From Saccoglossus kowalevskii (lineage: Eukaryota; Hemichordata; Enteropneusta; Harrimaniidae): a stretch of DNA of 53,505 nucleotides. The position numbers and the translations under genes are program-made. Location of the stretch: the NCBI RefSeq assembly GCF_000003605.2, contig NW_003109117.1, positions 1 to 53,505 on the forward strand. Direction: 5' to 3'. This document shows positions 36,812-47,260 of the stretch, in pieces. Each line of letters begins with the position of its first letter. The first letter of the stretch is position 1. The notes beneath the pieces were generated by a model, which was given only the letters and a program-made list of their open reading frames with translations, ran no database searches and was not told the origin of the DNA.

Positions 36812-36946
36812 CATGTCATCTGTGTCGATTTCATTCAGCATAACAATATTGAAACATCGATAGTCATAAACCATTCTCCAGAAATCGACGATAGTGTTTG
36901 ACAAGGGCATTTGTGTTGCAAGAAATGCATCTTTGCGGGAATAACA
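36812..36946 (-). CDS. RPTP exon in D2
   Basis: CYSRKDAFLATQMPLSNTIV, then DFWRMVYDY and IVMLNEIDTDDM. This is the conserved ATQGP / DFWRMV / MLNExxE segment. Phase 0-0. Confidence 0.93.
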
Positions 36947-37212
36947 CTGAAATAGTACGAGCAAATATAGTTATGAATACACAATGCGATGACCTACATT
37001 CAAACACGTGTAAAAATGTGTGTGGTGTAATAAATCGTAAACAATTACAAACATTCAAAACAGACGAGGGATGGAGGCGTATAGTGGAACCGTCGCATAA
37101 CTGCATACACTTACTTAATCGTGGCATGGAGGTCTCAGTCTAATAGAGACGTTTTATACTAATATCACGTCAGAGCAGCGTCACTACCAATATATGATTT
37201 CTATTGACTCAC

Positions 37213-37292
37213 CGTTACAAAACTAGCATTGATATAATCAGTCGACTGCTCGTCGTCTATACGTGTCATTAAACGGGGTCGATAGAAGTCCA
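37213..37292 (-). CDS. RPTP exon in D2
   Basis: DFYRPRLMTRIDDEQSTDYI followed by NASFVT, the DYINASF block. Phase 1 to 0. Confidence 0.9.
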
Positions 37293-38129
37293 CTGTAACA
37301 ATAATTACATGTTATACAATTTATTACACAATATTTATGATAACATGCGTAATATTTCGGGTGATTGGTTAACGCATCTAACGACGAAATATAATATGCA
37401 TACGATTCGTGTTCATTGATACTTTCCTAAATACCTTTGAGCGATCTAAAGTACACCTTAAGATATGGACATGAATAATAGACATAATAAAAAGATAAAC
37501 ACAATTGCCACACAGCCCAGTGAAAAGTCGTGAATGAAGCAACAAATCGGTAGCTGATGCGGGTAACTTATCTCTGACGCAAATGATCGCTTGGGGTCTC
37601 GTTGAGAACGAGAGAACCACGAGACTTGTTTTTGCATTTTAAATAGTGTTCCACAATCTTCCAGGCAGAGTTCTATTTCTACGAATATATATTTCAGTGC
37701 TCTTTCGGTTTAGGCCCCAAGGATCTCTGGGAAGGAGAATGAGGTATTTGCTGAGACAGCGCTTTCTGTGACGACACAACGGTCTACTGATCTATGTACA
37801 CGGGTATTTATATTTGTTTACGCGTTTACAGTTTACGCCTTGTTTTCCAGTAGGAATAAATCAACACGAGAGCCCTCTAACAACAAAGATACGCAAATGA
37901 TACGCGTAGTAAAAGTCTTGTGGTGTTTCACCACAAAATGGCGGTGTGTGGTAGCAGAGATACATTCGGTGATCTAACCGAAAGGAGCTCTGAGTAGGAG
38001 GATAGGGAGAGAATAGAACACTGTTTTAGGGGCAAAACAAGTCTCGCGGCAGTCTCGTTCACAACGAGATCCCAGCTGTAATTTGCTTATATTGTTTTAC
38101 ATGGCTTATTCAACAACATATGTACTTAC

Positions 38130-38235
38130 GTGGCAGCGTAGAGCTGTCCTTGTACCTGTTCTTTTTCACATTCTCGTCTGAGACGGCAGCCTTCATCTGC
38201 TTCTCGGTGGGGATGGGACAAACTATTTCAAGATT
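38130..38235 (-). CDS. RPTP exon: start of D2
   Basis: NLEIVCPIPTEKQMKAAVSD to KKNRYKDSSTLP, with the KNRY motif intact. The acceptor ATAAG after a T-rich tract is chosen because it alone gives the right phase. Confidence 0.88.
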
Positions 38236-38349
38236 CTTATAAAAGAATAAAGAATAAAATTTAACCCTGCTAAGCTCAAAGAAATATTGCGTCACCAGTG
38301 CTGACGACTCACCCGGTCACACATTACATAATATATGCTAGTAACGTAC

Positions 38350-38499
38350 CTTGTATTCTTGTTGAAATCCAGTCAGTCCTGTGTTCGCATCTTTCATTTT
38401 AAGAACCTCTATCTTTGATTTGAATCCATTTTTAGTCGTTTCGGTGATTCCACATACCGTGGATATTAAAATGGCGGTGTGTATAAAGTCGTACTGGTC
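38350..38499 (-). CDS. RPTP exon: end of D1 and linker to D2
   Basis: DQYDFIHTAILISTVCG (Q-loop and last helix of D1), then a short connector. Phase 0-0. Confidence 0.93.
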
Positions 38500-39117
38500 C
38501 TAACAAATACACCACATACACCATCATCATTTATTATTTGATGTAAGGAGATGTTGAATCGTTCGAGTTACGGACATCGAGTAAACGAAAAAACCGAGTT
38601 ACAAAAACGACCACGCCCATATTTTAGAAACCGTACCCAAATTATATTGTGACTCGATGTTCAGTTGACAGTTTAATGTACCAGTAACTTCGCGTTACGA
38701 GCAACATAGAATAGTTGTTTGCGGGCCTCGAACAATTTAGCATCTTTGATGTAAGTTTAATTTTAGTAAAATTCACACTTACAATATCAACCGCGCCCTC
38801 TAGCGCCGGCGCATACATATGACGTAAATACGACAGCGACGTTCACATTGTCGATATTGTTTTGATCATTGGCTGCCCGTCGATAAATACACCGTTTTTC
38901 GTTATTTATTATATTCTATATAACGAATGACTACAAAACCAAGCATATTACCATAGTAGATTGTTCGTACACCCATCTACGACATTTCGACGTCACTGAA
39001 ACTCTTGTCTCCAGAGGGAGCATGTTATTGTTGTTATATTCATTACTAGCAAAAACTAGATGACTATTTTTTTTCAATCTGTAATTCAAAATCTATTAAA
39101 CAGTCACTCACAAATAC

Positions 39118-39247
39118 TTGAACAAAATATGTCCTGTCTTTTCTTGAATTCTTGACAAAATTGTAGATATCAACTTGACCTTCAGCTTCTGCCATCTCTA
39201 GCATGGAGTCAATAGTGATGAACGTACCAGTACGACCAACACCGGCA
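39118..39247 (-). CDS. RPTP exon: D1 catalytic signature
   Basis: Completes C-S-A-G-V-G-R-T-G-T-F-I, then DSMLEMAEAEGQVDIYNFVK and RTYFVQ. The catalytic cysteine codon is in the preceding exon and the arginine is here. Confidence 0.95.
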
Positions 39248-39416
39248 CTAACGAGAGATTGTCATTGGTAGCTTGATGTAATTTTGTAATTTTTGTTTTG
39301 AATTTGATTTTCAACGAAGAATCGCCACACATTGACAATAAAATGTTTCGAGTCGAAGCACTGCGTAATGCACATTATTTAAAATTAAAAATAAAAATTA
39401 AGTTCAACATTCTCAC

Positions 39417-39571
39417 CTGCAATTTACAATGATCGGTCCCGAATTCGGTGGATTGAAAGATTTCACTCTTGACAGAAAAGTCAACACTGCGGAAGGATAC
39501 ATCGGCACTGTCTTGTCCGGCCAAGCGGTGAAATGAAAATGCTTGACTTTGCGAACCTCTCCGCCGTCGTT
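39417..39571 (-). CDS. RPTP exon: D1 WPD loop and catalytic cysteine
   Basis: VRKVKHFHFTAWPDKTVP with the WPD aspartate present, then SGPIIVNC. Asparagine replaces the usual histidine before the cysteine. Phase 0 to 2. Confidence 0.95.
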
Positions 39572-39798
39572 CTGTGTACATAACAAAAAGTGTGTTGTTG
39601 GTACCGGTAGTTAAAATACTGCGTCTGACAACATGATATGACCTCAGAAAATATTGACCTGCTAGCTTTTATGTGATTATGCCCTTTCCCATGGTCAGCA
39701 CACTATATAAAGGATTTACAATTGCAATTATAATTACATCAATTGACTATTGGCTTGAAAAGTTTGAATATACTACGTATATGAATTATAACACTGAC

Positions 39799-39924
39799 CT
39801 TTTTTAACCTGAACGTCCTTACGACAGAATCAGGATAAGTATCTTCGTGTAAATTAATGACAGACAGGCCACCATAGAAGGTCTCTCCGGCTGACATCTT
39901 AGGCCAATATTTGTAACACTTAAC
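39799..39924 (-). CDS. RPTP exon in D1
   Basis: VKCYKYWPKMSAGETFYGGL to RTFRLKK, the KCxxYWP block. Phase 0-0. Confidence 0.94.
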
Positions 39925-40204
39925 CTGGATGGGAGTAGGTAGTTGACATTATACATCATTTGGTGAACTCACAGTCATTCTCCTAGTAGAGTGACTGTGG
40001 TACAACTGATCTCAATGTCACATGTCGCTATCAGAATGGCCAGCAACATCAGTTATTGAACATATAAACAGCCTGAGTGGGATATATATGAGGATTCATA
40101 CCACAAATGCCGCGCTAGAAATTCAGTACAATGACAATCATATACTAATATAACGTAATATTGACAGGTCACAGTTGAAGGCCAGAAAGCTGTCATCGTT
40201 ATAA

Positions 40205-40540
40205 ACGTAATAAAAAAATATACATTTTTTTATAAATCAAAATGAATATTATAATTCGAATTGATCGACCCAGAAATGGTATTGTGGCATTTTAGTTATT
40301 AATTAATATTAATGAGTTAGACATTATCCATTCAGCAATCGTCTCATTTTGAACAAGTGGGCAACTGCAATTGCGTGAATGCACGCGCGCGTGCGCATAT
40401 TGAGCGTAGTCAATGTGGGCCAATTACCATTAAATATTTGAATTTGAATGACAGATGATTATTGATATTCACAAATTGCATAAATACGTGTATAAGCTCC
40501 AGCTTTGTGTCCTTCATCGTATCTGTAGCCGAAACCAGTG
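40205..40540 (+). repeat. Dispersed repeat G, copy 2
   Basis: Collinear with 33196-33420 (TTTTATAAATCAAAATG, GAAATGGTATTGTGGC, CAAATTGCATAAATAC). In an RPTP intron. Confidence 0.5.
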
Positions 40541-40768
40541 CTTTAATACCGTTTGAAATATTGACAGTTACAGTTTAAAAAAATCTAGGAGTCTAATTTT
40601 GGTTAATTTTGCTTTCCATCTTGTCAGAAAGCTTGTGACTGAAAACGGCGAAACTGCCAATGTGAGTGTCATTTATGATTTGCTCAATGTAGTAAATTGT
40701 AGTCTAAAAGATGTATATCATACGAGCTAAACTTGGTGAAAATGACGTACAAATAATCAGTTGTTTAC

Positions 40769-40866
40769 CTTTCCCAACTCCACTACATTGGTAGCCATTA
40801 GTATGGTGCGGGACTTCTCCTGCCAAACCATCCTCCAAAAGTCATGACTTGTTTCTTTCTTTGGAC
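40769..40866 (-). CDS. RPTP exon in D1
   Basis: [20 protein letters not shown] to TNVVELGK, the DFWRMVWE-type motif. Phase 1 to 0. Confidence 0.95.
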
Positions 40867-40946
40867 CTATTAAATCAGAAATGAATATAATTCAATTAAT
40901 CGTATGAACGATATTAACCAAAATATAAGTCATGAACATAATAGGT

Positions 40947-41275
40947 GATTTCCCGTTTACTGCAAGATCTCGCGAAATGCGTGAAATACGCGGATCAAAC
41001 GTCTGGTACAAAAAAACGAATGATTTGATTTTGAACTCGGCTTTAATTACCGTTTTTATGGTTCAATGTCGAAATGCCGTTCTTTCGGAGAGGAATATGG
41101 CACTGAGATATCCTCACTTCATCAAAATTGACCATCATCAAATGTATATATCACAGTATTAAGTTCGCAAATACTCAAAAAAATACTTTCGCGGCGCTAT
41201 GACCTTTGTTTGCCCTGATTTCCCGATCGATTTCACGCATAACGCGGGATCTCGCAGTGAACGGAAAATGAACTA
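40947..41275. mobile_element. Foldback element in an RPTP intron
   Basis: Arms of about 55 nt (left GATTTCCCGTTTACTGC, then ATGCGTGAAAT; right the reverse complement) flank about 200 nt. Imperfect. No gene supported inside. Confidence 0.5.
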
Positions 41276-41398
41276 AACTATGAGTATGTATTTCAGAGAT
41301 AATAAGGTGTTACACATTCATGAACACTTTATGAAGTACAATAATACCGGTACAATAAATGCATATCATGTGACGTTATGGTGTCATACGATACTTAC

Positions 41399-41435
41399 CT
41401 TGAGTCGCAATATATGCTTTTGGTTTCTTGTAACC
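41399..41435 (-). CDS. RPTP exon in D1 (37 nt)
   Basis: GYKKPKAYIATQ, the PxxYIATQGP block. Phase 0 to 1. Confidence 0.93.
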
Positions 41436-41945
41436 CTGTAATATATAATTATTTACTAACACTACATGATATATGCAACCATGTATATGTTCTCGATACA
41501 AGGTTATCTTGAATGAATGAATGAATATTCGAAATTATGCACACACGTTTAATAATTTAGGAATCATTGTTGATGCCTAATTCTATATATTACACTGTCA
41601 AATCACGTGATCGTGGAAAAAAAAGTATTCCATATTATCATTTCGAAATTGTCGCTTGTATTTGGCACATATAGAACACGTTGGCGGTGGAATGGAACAC
41701 TGGATTGGTAGCTGTCACGTGACTCTCTCGCTGCTAACGCGATATCGACGGCCATTTGCAACTGAGAGATTTTTGGTTAAAGCGCGGTTGTCGTCGCGCA
41801 GCGCGTGTTCGAATTTCATGTAAATAAACAATGTATTTTACACGCGTTGTATACGTCGCTATGAGTCCCATATCGAACAGAACGCGGCACAACGACTGCT
41901 GCCCTTTAACTAGTTACATTATTTTCAGATATATATCTAACTTAC

Positions 41946-42022
41946 GTCGATATAATTGGCGTTTATATAGTCCGAGTTTGGGTCATCTTCTAACTTCTCC
42001 AGAACAACACGTGAATGATCAT
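41946..42022 (-). CDS. RPTP exon in D1
   Basis: DHSRVVLEKLEDDPNSDYIN ending ANYID, the YDHSRV...DYINANYID block. Phase 1 to 0. Confidence 0.95.
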
Positions 42023-42136
42023 CTGAAAATGAAGACGAGTATCATTTAAACTAGTTACCATGGTAACGATAGGAATAGCAGAATTGCAAATCAAACACAG
42101 TTGAATGTATAATCGTAAATGTCGATATAAACTCAC

Positions 42137-42224
42137 AAGCGATTATATTCTTGAATCTATTTTTCGGTTTATTCGCAGCAAGGACTCCCGTAGTGCAAGC
42201 AGCAGCCGGTTCGGCAGGGAAACT
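42137..42224 (-). CDS. RPTP exon: start of D1
   Basis: SFPAEPAAACTTGVLAANKP, then KNRFKNIIA. The phosphotyrosine-loop motif KNRY reads KNRF in this copy. Phase 0 to 1. Confidence 0.93.
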
Positions 42225-42388
42225 CTGCAGAATTAAATCACCAATGTTATTACTAATAACAAATACAAATACAATATGGCGCTCAGAATGTTAATCACAA
42301 TTCGACTTCACTTTTGTAGAATTGTTTCTGGTATATAATTGTGAAAATAAAATTATAATATCCGTTTCATTTGCAATTAAAGACTTAC

Positions 42389-43185
42389 TTTGTACTGTTC
42401 TCTGAGGGAATCTGTTAATCGCTTCTCTTGGACGTACTTCGGTAAATCACAAATCTTCACCAACGTTTCTGGTGGGGGTTGGGGTTCAGTTCTCTCTGAT
42501 TTGCAAGGCTCGCCGGCAGACAACTGGGCGGGTTCCTCTGTAGTATGTACACACGTACTCTGTATTACCGTTGGCCCAGGTTCACCCACTTGAGCCACAG
42601 TTTGGTGTTCGTCACTCTGTATTACCGTTGGCCCAGGTTCACTCACGTGTACCACAGTTTGGTGTTCGTCACTCTGTATTGCCGGTAGCTCAGGTTCACT
42701 CACGGGTGTCACTGTTTGGTGTTCGTCACTCTGTATTACCGGTAGCTCAGGTTCACCCACGTGTTCCACAGTTTGATGTTCGTCTTTTACATCGGTGGTT
42801 TTGTCATCGTTGTTCGCTGGGCGCTGTGGCATCGCACTGGGTACAACCTCGTCATCAACTTGGGGTAACTCATCGTCATCACCATTCGTTCCCTGTTCAT
42901 CGTTCAGCAAAGCAGGCTTATCGACGGATTGATTTGATCGCTCGTATCGACTTGTATCGTGTGTAGAATCAATCTCCGTTGATGCTACTACCGCGACTTC
43001 GTTAGAAGTACTCGGGTGTTCGTCTGTCGATGACGTCATATGATTTCTTTGAAATTCGTCAGCAGCAGCAGCAACAGGCGGACGGGGGCTCTGTCGAGGA
43101 GTACCGTGATTTATATTACGTAATTGTGTTCTAGGGGTGTTCTCATTTGACCAGTATAAATCCTCCGGACGTCGTCGTCGTTCAT
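42389..43185 (-). CDS. RPTP exon: cytoplasmic linker with 20-residue repeat
   Basis: 265 codons, phase 1 to 0. Starts DERRRRPEDLYWSNE, a basic stop-transfer-like run, then a low-complexity acidic region. It holds four tandem units of about 20 residues built on VIQSDEHQTVxxVxEPxxP (60-bp period between about 42590 and 42790). It ends in the juxtamembrane helix VQEKRLTDSLREQYK that precedes D1 in this family. Confidence 0.9.
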
Positions 43186-43365
43186 CTAATTAGGAAGGAA
43201 GTCAATAAATGAACATTTATGAAGAAACATTTGATAACGCTGTTGAATTATATCAATGTCTAACATTACAAAATTTACTTGTCTGCTAATTATATTGATT
43301 CTTGGGGGTTGTGAGAGTTTTGTTGGGGACTCGGAGAGATGCGAAATGCATGCACGTTTTGTTAC

Positions 43366-43451
43366 CTAGAAACGTACAAGGATTAGTTTCATGCTGTGTC
43401 GTCATTCTAGTTGCAGGGTTTGGATCCTTGTTCCATGCAGGGCATCTTCGG
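43366..43451 (-). CDS. RPTP small exon after the transmembrane segment
   Basis: 86 nt, acceptor TTCACTCAG, donor TTTCTAG|GTAACA. Encodes RRCPAWNKDPNPATRMTTQH and on to TFL. It is the only open segment found that bridges the phase-2 end of the transmembrane exon and the phase-1 start of the linker exon. Identified by phase logic, not by homology. Confidence 0.6.
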
Positions 43452-43452
43452 C

Positions 43453-43651
43453 TGAGTGAATAAATAAATAAATAAATATATAAATAAATAAATGAAAAAA
43501 TAAATGAATGAATGGATAAATGGATGAATGAATGAATGAATGAATGAATAAATAAATAAATTAATAAATTAATTAAATAGTTAATTAATTAAATAGTTAA
43601 TTAATTCAAGTTAATTAACTAATTAATTAATTAATTAATTAATAAATAAAT
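43453..43651. repeat. AATA/AATG/AATT tetranucleotide tract
   Basis: About 200 bp of degenerate four-base repeats in the RPTP intron next to the transmembrane exon. Confidence 0.9.
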
Positions 43652-43678
43652 GTTATCATCACATATAAGTCTACTTAC

Positions 43679-43784
43679 CCCCGGACCACATACGCTGTTG
43701 CAATAGAGAATATGACAATCATGACAATAATCACAACAACTGCGGCTACTATTTCCATCTCATCTGGTTGATCCGGTGGAGCAG
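43679..43784 (-). CDS. RPTP exon: transmembrane segment
   Basis: APPDQPDEMEIVAAVVVIIV, then MIVIFSIATAYVVRG. One hydrophobic helix. Phase 1 to 2, acceptor GTCCCTACAG, donor GG|GTAAGT. Confidence 0.88.
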
Positions 43785-43974
43785 CTGTAGGGACATATAC
43801 AAGAATTGTCACTATCATATTGTGGACCATCCATGCACGGAAAATAGGAAATGTTAAAACGCTTATGTATTTTGTTATTGGTGGGCTGCCACACATCATA
43901 AAAAAATCAACCTGTTTATGATATCTCTTGCATCAGACTAGGTCGCAGAAGAACTTCGTTGTTAAATGACGTTA

Positions 43975-44050
43975 CTTAAAGCGGGGGATTCGTCACCTGC
44001 GCATGCGTCAGATGGCCATAGCGTGTCATTGTTTACAAACAAGTGTCTAC
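43975..44050 (-). mobile_element. MITE family C, partial copy
   Basis: TTAAAGCGGGGGATTCGTCA then CCTGCGCATGCG, GGCCATAGCGTG and TTGTTTACAAACAAG. Inverted relative to 27022-27170. Confidence 0.65.
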
Positions 44051-44316
44051 CCATGAGACTTTGCGTTTTAGCGTGTGTTGTTATCGTCGCTTGGGCTGGG
44101 TTATTAATATAACATAATCCTGAAAATGAAAATAGTGTTATATTTACAATTACGTGAAATGACCATGCCCAATAAAGAGGGTAATTTTAGGGTCATTTGC
44201 ATAAATTGGACATTTCGATTTCAAAGTCCCCCGAAATATTAGTGGGAAGGATTACTGGAAACACAGGATTTGTGTTTTTGGATATACTACATTACCACGC
44301 ATCGTAACCATCATAC

Positions 44317-44460
44317 CTTGTTTTGTTTGACAGTTATCTCCAGTGTATCCATCCACACACCCACTCATACACACTCCAGTTTTCTTATGACATTGAACTT
44401 TACAGTGACATGGAATACACTGCCCCAAACTTCCACGAAAATGTCCGTCATTGCAAGAGT
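44317..44460 (-). CDS. RPTP exon: EGF-like domain
   Basis: 144 nt, phase 1-1. Eight cysteines in CNDGHFRGSLGQCIPCHCKV, then CHKKTGVCMSGCVDGY and TGDNC. The C-x-x-G-Y-x-G-x-x-C end is the EGF/laminin-EGF hallmark. Confidence 0.88.
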
Positions 44461-44539
44461 CTGAAACAAACACCAAGTTGTAATTGCATCATAATGTTTG
44501 TAATAGTGTAGCAGTATTGTAGTGAAGTAACGTTATACA

Positions 44540-44645
44540 ACCCGGCTAATGCACCCACATACCCACCCTACTCGTTTTACAATGACATGTTTATACACTG
44601 CTCCAAATTTCCACGAAAATGTCCGTAATTGCATGTATCTGTTGA
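44540..44645 (-). pseudogene. Degenerate duplicate of the EGF-like exon
   Basis: Immediately upstream of the EGF exon in gene direction. It reads TCNYGHFRGNLEQCI, matching SCNDGHFRGSLGQCI, and then meets stops and loses the remaining cysteines. Confidence 0.7.
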
Positions 44646-45104
44646 AATAAAGATCAAGTAGTGATTGAAACCATCTAGGGCTGATGTTAGGTATGTGTTA
44701 TCGTTGGAACATGTAATGACGAATTACCACCGAAACTCCCTGATTAGACTCGCTTGCAAAACCCGGCTGGTAATCACAATCACAGTCCCTCTATGTCACA
44801 ATGAAGGAATAATTTCGATGAATTACACGTACAGTTTTCACTGGCAGTTTTCGGTCTAAGTATTTATTCTAAAAATAGAATTATTTGAAATGCACAAACA
44901 ATAAACATAATATATTCGAAATAAACACATATTGTATGTTCTCTTAGTTGATCTGTATACGAGTGATGTAATCAGTAGCGACATCAAGTAATTTGAAAAT
45001 AATTTAGAGAATTAAAAATATTTTTCAGCATTTTATAGTTTCACATTGACTTTTGGATTGTGAGTCAGCCAAAAATATACGTATTGTTATTACCGTGCAA
45101 AATC

Positions 45105-45158
45105 ATATGGCCGTCTTCCATGGCCACATGCGCAGGCGACGACTCCTCCGGTTTTAAG
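45105..45158 (+). mobile_element. MITE family C, fragment
   Basis: ATATGGCCGTCTTCCATGG, then CATGCGCAGGCGACGACTCC and GTTTTAAG. Matches the right end of the copy at 27022-27170. Confidence 0.6.
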
Positions 45159-45939
45159 AATACCCACCGAGTTTGACCATAGACCTTAGAAAACAGGGAC
45201 ATGCTACTGTGGGTATCCCTTTCATGTAACCTTAGTTATAATCCCCTACCCAATTCACACCTTAGTGAAACTGACAATAAAGCTATGTCAACACCACTGT
45301 TACATCCTCTCCTGTTACATAAGCCAAACATGGCTGCCAGGGAGTAGCAACACAAAATGAGCCAACTTTGTGGTTAGAATATAATCAGAAAAATTACATT
45401 TGATTAAAACTGAATAGCCAAGCCCATTCTATTGATACGAGTGAAACTAAAAATTGCAAAGTTAACAGTTTTTATTTCACTATGAAAACAGAAAAGGGAA
45501 ATAAAAATGGTCAGTTTTCTCTACAAGAAAACAAAACTGCCTAAACGTAAACAATGACCTGTCAAAATTTGTGTCATTATAACAAGTGGATTTTTCATCA
45601 TATTTAGAGCAGATATAGCATAGTGCACCCGTTATACACTGGCAAATGGGAATATTGGCGCAGCATAACTTATCAAACATATAAAAAAGCGTTTTCTAAG
45701 GTCTATGGTTTGACTAACGTGCGTGAATTTTACAATTAATTAAATTTAATAATAATTTAAAAAAAATTAAAATATATTTTGTCTTTTTCTTTCAAACGCC
45801 CCTAACGTTTTCTGAATACACGGCGAAACAGTTATCAACAGAGGCTGAGAAACTAAGCATTCATTCAGGCAGCATCCAACTTTTCTCCGGTAGAATAACC
45901 AGGTGATTTATAACTACATATTTCAATTCACTGGTTACT

Positions 45940-47260
45940 CTTTTGTCCCAACAGTAACCAGTATTTACTCTATATCTGTACTTACCGTAGTAATAACATG
46001 AAAGCATTTCACTGGTTACATCATCGTCCCAACAGTAACCAGTATTTACTCTATATCTGTACTTACCGTAGTAATAACATGACGGTATTTCACTGGTTAC
46101 ATCATCGTCCCAACAGTAACCAGTATTTACTCTATATCTGTACTTACCGTCGTAATAACATGAAGGTATTTCACTGGTTACATCATCGTCCCAACAGTAA
46201 CCAGTATTCACTCTATATCTGTACTCATCGTAGTAATAAAATGACGGTATTTCACTGGTTACATCGTCGTCCCAACAGTAACCAGTATTCACTCTATATC
46301 TGTACTTACCGTAGTAATAAAATGACGGTATTTCACTGGTTACATCGTCGTCCCAATAGTAACCAGTATTCACTCTATATCTGTACTTATCGTCGTAATA
46401 ACATAACGGTATTCCACTGGTTACATCGCCGTTCCAATAGTAACCAGTATTCACTCTATATCTGTACTTATCGTCGTAATAACATGACGGTATTTCACTG
46501 GTTACATCGTCATCCTAACAGTAACCAGTATTCACTCTATATCTGTACTCATCGTAGTAATAACATGAAGGTATTTAACTGGTTACATCGTCTTCCCAAC
46601 AGTAACCAGTATTTACTCTATATCTGTACTTATCGTCGTAATAACATAACGGTATTCCACTGGTTACATCGCCGTCCCAATAGTAACCAGTATTTACTCT
46701 ATATATGTACTTATCGTCGTAATAACGTGACGGTATTTCACTGGTTACATCATCGTCCCAACAGTAACCAGTATTCACTCTATATCTGTACTTACAGTCG
46801 TAATAATATGATGGTATTTCACTGGTTACATCGTCATCCCAACAGTAACCAGTATTCACTCTATATCTGTACTCATCGTAGTAATAGCATGAAGGTATTT
46901 AACTGGTTACATCGTCTTCCCAACAGTAACCAGTATTGACTCTATATCTGTACTTATCGTCGTAATAACATGAAGGTATTTCACTGGTTACATCGTTTTC
47001 CCAACAGTGGCCAGTATTGACTCTATATCTGTACTTACCGTCGTAATAACAGGACGGTATTTAACTGGTTACATCGTCTTCCCAACAGTAACCAGTATTT
47101 AGTCTATATCTGTATTCACCGTCGTAATAACATGACGGTATTTCACTGGTTACATCGTCTTCCCAACAGTAACCAGTATTTAGTCTATATCTGTACTTAC
47201 CGTCGTAATAACATGAAGGTATTTCACTGGTTACATCATCGTCCCAACAGTGGCCAGCAG
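45940..47260 (-). repeat. 81-bp minisatellite derived from the trefoil exon and its splice donor
   Basis: Sixteen units in exact 81-bp register (phase marks at about 45957 + 81n) abut the trefoil exon. On the minus strand each unit encodes 27 residues close to YRYRVNTGYCWDDDVTSEIP then SCYYDGK, that is, the last part of the trefoil exon plus the first bases of its intron. Three units carry GAA to TAA and one carries TGG to TAG, so the array is not one coding frame. The 313-residue plus-strand frame is an artefact of a period divisible by three. Confidence 0.95.

Noticed and set aside
39375-39581. 68-residue frame MYTERRRRGSQSQAF.
   Set aside because: It is the wrong frame across the D1 WPD-loop exon.
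42571-42966. 131-residue plus-strand frame with VRHSVLPxAQVH repeats.
   Set aside because: Antisense of the 60-bp coding repeat in the phosphatase linker exon.
45998-46939. A 313-residue plus-strand frame with repeats such as VFHWLHHRPNSNQY.
   Set aside because: It is the antisense of the 81-bp minisatellite. Any period divisible by three without stops gives such a frame.
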